A stretch of DNA of 6,502 bases from positions 1-6,502 of the forward strand of contig VBJT01000065.1 in NCBI GenBank assembly GCA_005880075.1. Reading direction: 5' to 3'. The notes beneath the pieces were generated by a model. That model ran no database searches. It had not been told where the DNA came from and saw only the letters and a program-made list of their open reading frames with translations. Positions 4,987-6,502 of the stretch are shown piece after piece. The DNA is from Chloroflexota bacterium (lineage in GTDB: Bacteria > Chloroflexota > Dehalococcoidia > SM23-28-2 > RBG-16-64-32). Numbering within the stretch: position 1 is the first letter of the stretch; the number at the start of each line of letters is the position of its first letter. Both the position numbers and the translations under genes were made by a program.

Positions 4987-6087
4987 ATGCCAAGGCTAAC
5001 TCCACAGTCAACCGTCGAAGCGCCCGCCATTCAGTTTGTAGCGTCCCCCATGCTAGATATGCTCAACGCCATGTACTTCACCGGTCACGTTGCCGTCAGT
5101 GAGGGCGTCGAGGGTTGGCCCGTGGAGCTGCGCCGTGTGATGGCGCCGGATGCCCTGGACGAGCTCGACTTCGCCTTCAACTACCCGGCCGGCGACCCGG
5201 GAGTCCTCGGCACCCTCTGCGATAACCTCTTCGTCCATCCCGAAGCCTGGCGCAATCTCGATGCGCTCATTTCCTACGTCAATGGTATGCCGGACGGCCT
5301 CGGCGATCTGGAAAACGCTCCCGGCATCCAGGGCCTCGTCTACCAGGCGATGTTCCGCTACCAGGACGAAGTGGACGGCTCCGTTTACGAGAGGATGCCC
5401 CATCGCGACGCAATTGAACAGCGGCTGCGAAGCCTCCATGACCGCGATGCCGATGACGTCCTCTATTTGTACGACCGGCCGGCCGAGCTGCGACAGCGAC
5501 TCGTAACTCTCATCACCCGCTTCTACCGGGAACACTACGCGAACGAAATGCCGCGCCGCCTGCCGGCTCTCGAGCGTAGTGTTGCCCACCATCGCCCTGA
5601 GTCCTCGTCCGACCCCGAAGCCGTCGCCAGGCGTCTAACGGGCAGGCCGAAGTCCTGCCTCGAGGCCGGCTGCGCGGGCCCTTACGAGCGGCATATCTTC
5701 GCCCCCTCTATGGACATGGGCGTCTACAACTCCTGCGCCGTCGTCGGCAATGTTCACGGGCTCTTCTATCCGCTCGAGCCGGAGTTCTCGGGAACACGTG
5801 AGGACGCCGCGGAAACGCGGCTCGCTCGCCTCTACAAGGCGCTTGGCGACGAGCAGCGCCTGCGCATCCTTCGCATGCTACGCGACCGCGAGATGTACGC
5901 TCAGGAGATCGTCGAAAAGACCGGCCTTCACCAATCAGTCGTCTCGCGACATCTCTCGTTTATGAAGGCAGTTGGTCTCGTACAGCCGCGCCGCCAAAAC
6001 AACATGAAATTCTACTCACTCAATCCTGAAGCGAGGGACATGCTGGCCGGGACGCTCAAACTGTTCGAATCGGCCGTTCGGGCCTAG
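4987..6087 (+). CDS. ArsR-type winged-helix transcriptional regulator with large N-terminal domain
   Basis: A 366-aa protein, about three times the usual ArsR length. The DNA-binding winged helix is at 278-346: LARLYKALGDEQRLRILRML opens it, the recognition helix is in HQSVVSRHLSFMKAVGLV (315-332), and the wing is RRQNNMKFYSL (335-345). Residues 1-275 have no motif I recognise with certainty. The opening FVASPMLDMLNAMYF (17-31) resembles the extended N-terminus (DUF5937-like) of long ArsR regulators in Actinobacteria and Chloroflexota. The classic ELCVCDL metal site is absent. Instead Cys224, Cys229, His235 and Cys250 are close together just before the DNA-binding part and could bind metal or sense redox state; this is inference. 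The ATG at 4987 follows a moderate ribosome binding site and a good promoter. It ends in tandem stops TAG-TAA, and the 82-aa gene follows 13 bp later. The ligand is unknown. Confidence 0.9.
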   Translation: MPRLTPQSTVEAPAIQFVASPMLDMLNAMYFTGHVAVSEGVEGWPVELRRVMAPDALDELDFAFNYPAGDPGVLGTLCDNLFVHPEAWRNLDALISYVNGMPDGLGDLENAPGIQGLVYQAMFRYQDEVDGSVYERMPHRDAIEQRLRSLHDRDADDVLYLYDRPAELRQRLVTLITRFYREHYANEMPRRLPALERSVAHHRPESSSDPEAVARRLTGRPKSCLEAGCAGPYERHIFAPSMDMGVYNSCAVVGNVHGLFYPLEPEFSGTREDAAETRLARLYKALGDEQRLRILRMLRDREMYAQEIVEKTGLHQSVVSRHLSFMKAVGLVQPRRQNNMKFYSLNPEARDMLAGTLKLFESAVRA

Positions 6088-6088
6088 T

Positions 6089-6095
6089 AAAGGAG
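6089..6095 (+). promoter_or_regulatory. strong ribosome binding site of the 82-aa gene
   Basis: AAAGGAG lies 5 nt before the ATG at 6101 and overlaps the second of two tandem stop codons that end the upstream regulator. It is the best Shine-Dalgarno in the window and supports the reality of the small gene. Confidence 0.8.
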
Positions 6096-6100
6096 CAGCC

Positions 6101-6349
6101 ATGCACATCAACGAATACGTCACCCAAAAGCTCCGTGAGCTGGAGAACGAGCGAGCCGGCTCCTCACTCAAAATGCGCCTGGCTGAAGCGGCCGCGAGCG
6201 ACCGCAGGCGGAGGTCCAAGCCCTTCATCGGGCCCTTGCTGCGCGCGGCAGGCCGCACGCTGCGCCTCGCCGGCGAGGGCCTTGAAGGCTGGGGCTCAGC
6301 CGAGCCAGATTCCGAGCGAAGGCTGAACGCCGAGCGTCGGCCTGGCTAG
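6101..6349 (+). CDS. small basic hypothetical protein, partner of the ArsR-type regulator
   Basis: An 82-aa protein I do not recognise. Residues 1-32 look like a charged amphipathic helix (HINEYVTQKLRELENERA, then LKMRLAEAAA). Residues 34-40 are a basic patch (DRRRRSK), and 41-64 form a second amphipathic segment (FIGPLLRAAGRTLRLAGEGLEGW). The tail is polar and Arg-rich. There is no signal peptide, true membrane span, Cys or known motif. It has a strong ribosome binding site 13 bp after the regulator stop and no promoter of its own, so it is probably co-transcribed and may be related to the regulator's function. The second helix could lie on the membrane surface or bind another protein; both are guesses. 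Its stop overlaps that of the convergent gene in CTAG (6346-6349). Confidence 0.75.
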   Translation: MHINEYVTQKLRELENERAGSSLKMRLAEAAASDRRRRSKPFIGPLLRAAGRTLRLAGEGLEGWGSAEPDSERRLNAERRPG

Positions 6350-6502
6350 ACGATCGCGTCAATCGCCAGCTGGAACGCCAGTCCAGCGACGAAGAGCATC
6401 CCGAAACGCCGGTTGTGGATGAAGGCAACGGCCACGAACCACAACGGCCAGCCGCGATACCCCGCGGGCTGGCGTTCCGGCTTCGGCCGGCGATAGAAGC
6501 GC
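6346..6502 (-). CDS. C-terminal end of a membrane protein, UbiA-prenyltransferase-like (partial)
   Basis: An open frame enters from the right edge and ends at TAG (6348-6346), giving 51 residues. It starts RFYRRPKPERQP, then has WPLWFVAVAFIHNRR, and ends with the hydrophobic GMLFVAGLAFQLAIDAIV. The pattern of a basic loop, a WPLW-containing helix, a short basic turn and a last hydrophobic helix fits the C-terminus of a polytopic inner-membrane protein. It recalls the UbiA family of aromatic prenyltransferases (menaquinone/ubiquinone or related lipid synthesis) as found in Chloroflexota and Actinobacteria. The family call rests on memory of the WPLW-F-R-FG-LF pattern and not on catalytic motifs, which lie outside the window. 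Coding is well supported by composition and the intact frame. Confidence 0.5.
   Translation of the reverse strand, partial: RFYRRPKPERQPAGYRGWPLWFVAVAFIHNRRFGMLFVAGLAFQLAIDAIV

Noticed and set aside
5053..5592. Minus-strand 179-aa open frame
   Set aside because: It is antisense to the N-terminal domain of the ArsR-type gene, with no upstream promoter or ribosome binding site.

Overview
The window looks like a chromosomal piece of a high-GC bacterium, most likely a member of the Chloroflexota (Dehalococcoidia/Tepidiformia-like). The signs are high GC with strongly GC-ending codons, two exported proteins with long Thr-Pro-rich linkers, GTG and TTG starts without Shine-Dalgarno sequences beside genes that look leaderless, and a long ArsR-type regulator with a large N-terminal extension. 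The taxon is an inference from style; there is no rRNA or other decisive marker here. No mobile element, CRISPR array, tRNA or rRNA was seen.

Left part (1-3960). A plus-strand gene encodes an M23-family peptidase lipoprotein (55-1032). It meets, tail to tail with only 4 bp between stop codons, a minus-strand run of three genes in the order dnaJ (2771-3895), prmA (1821-2735) and rsmE (1037-1789), with gaps of 35 and 31 bp. This is a classic bacterial heat-shock/translation-modification cluster: a DnaJ co-chaperone, the methyltransferase for ribosomal protein L11, and the 16S rRNA m3U1498 methyltransferase. The usual upstream partners hrcA, grpE and dnaK are absent, and dnaJ has its own probable promoter, which would give a nearly leaderless mRNA.

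Middle (3961-4986). A minus-strand gene (4004-4810) encodes an exported protein with a His/Cys-containing segment, a long Thr-Pro linker and a C-terminal DUF11-like beta-sandwich domain. It is divergent from the next gene. The 176-bp shared intergenic region is the richest regulatory stretch in the window: a TTGACA promoter for the rightward gene, a 20-bp imperfect palindrome over its -10 and start site, and a tandem 11-bp GTTCA repeat resembling a PHO box (PhoB/PhoP-type response regulator site).

Right part (4987-6502). A 366-aa regulator with a C-terminal ArsR-type winged helix is followed 13 bp later by an 82-aa basic hypothetical protein with a strong ribosome binding site; the two are probably one operon. 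The small gene ends in a CTAG shared with the stop codon of a convergent minus-strand membrane-protein gene. That gene enters from the right edge and resembles the C-terminus of UbiA-type prenyltransferases (tentative).

Most of the window is ordinary core-gene territory. The parts most worth following are the regulator with its conserved-looking Cys/His cluster, its small partner, the divergent exported protein, and the control region between them.
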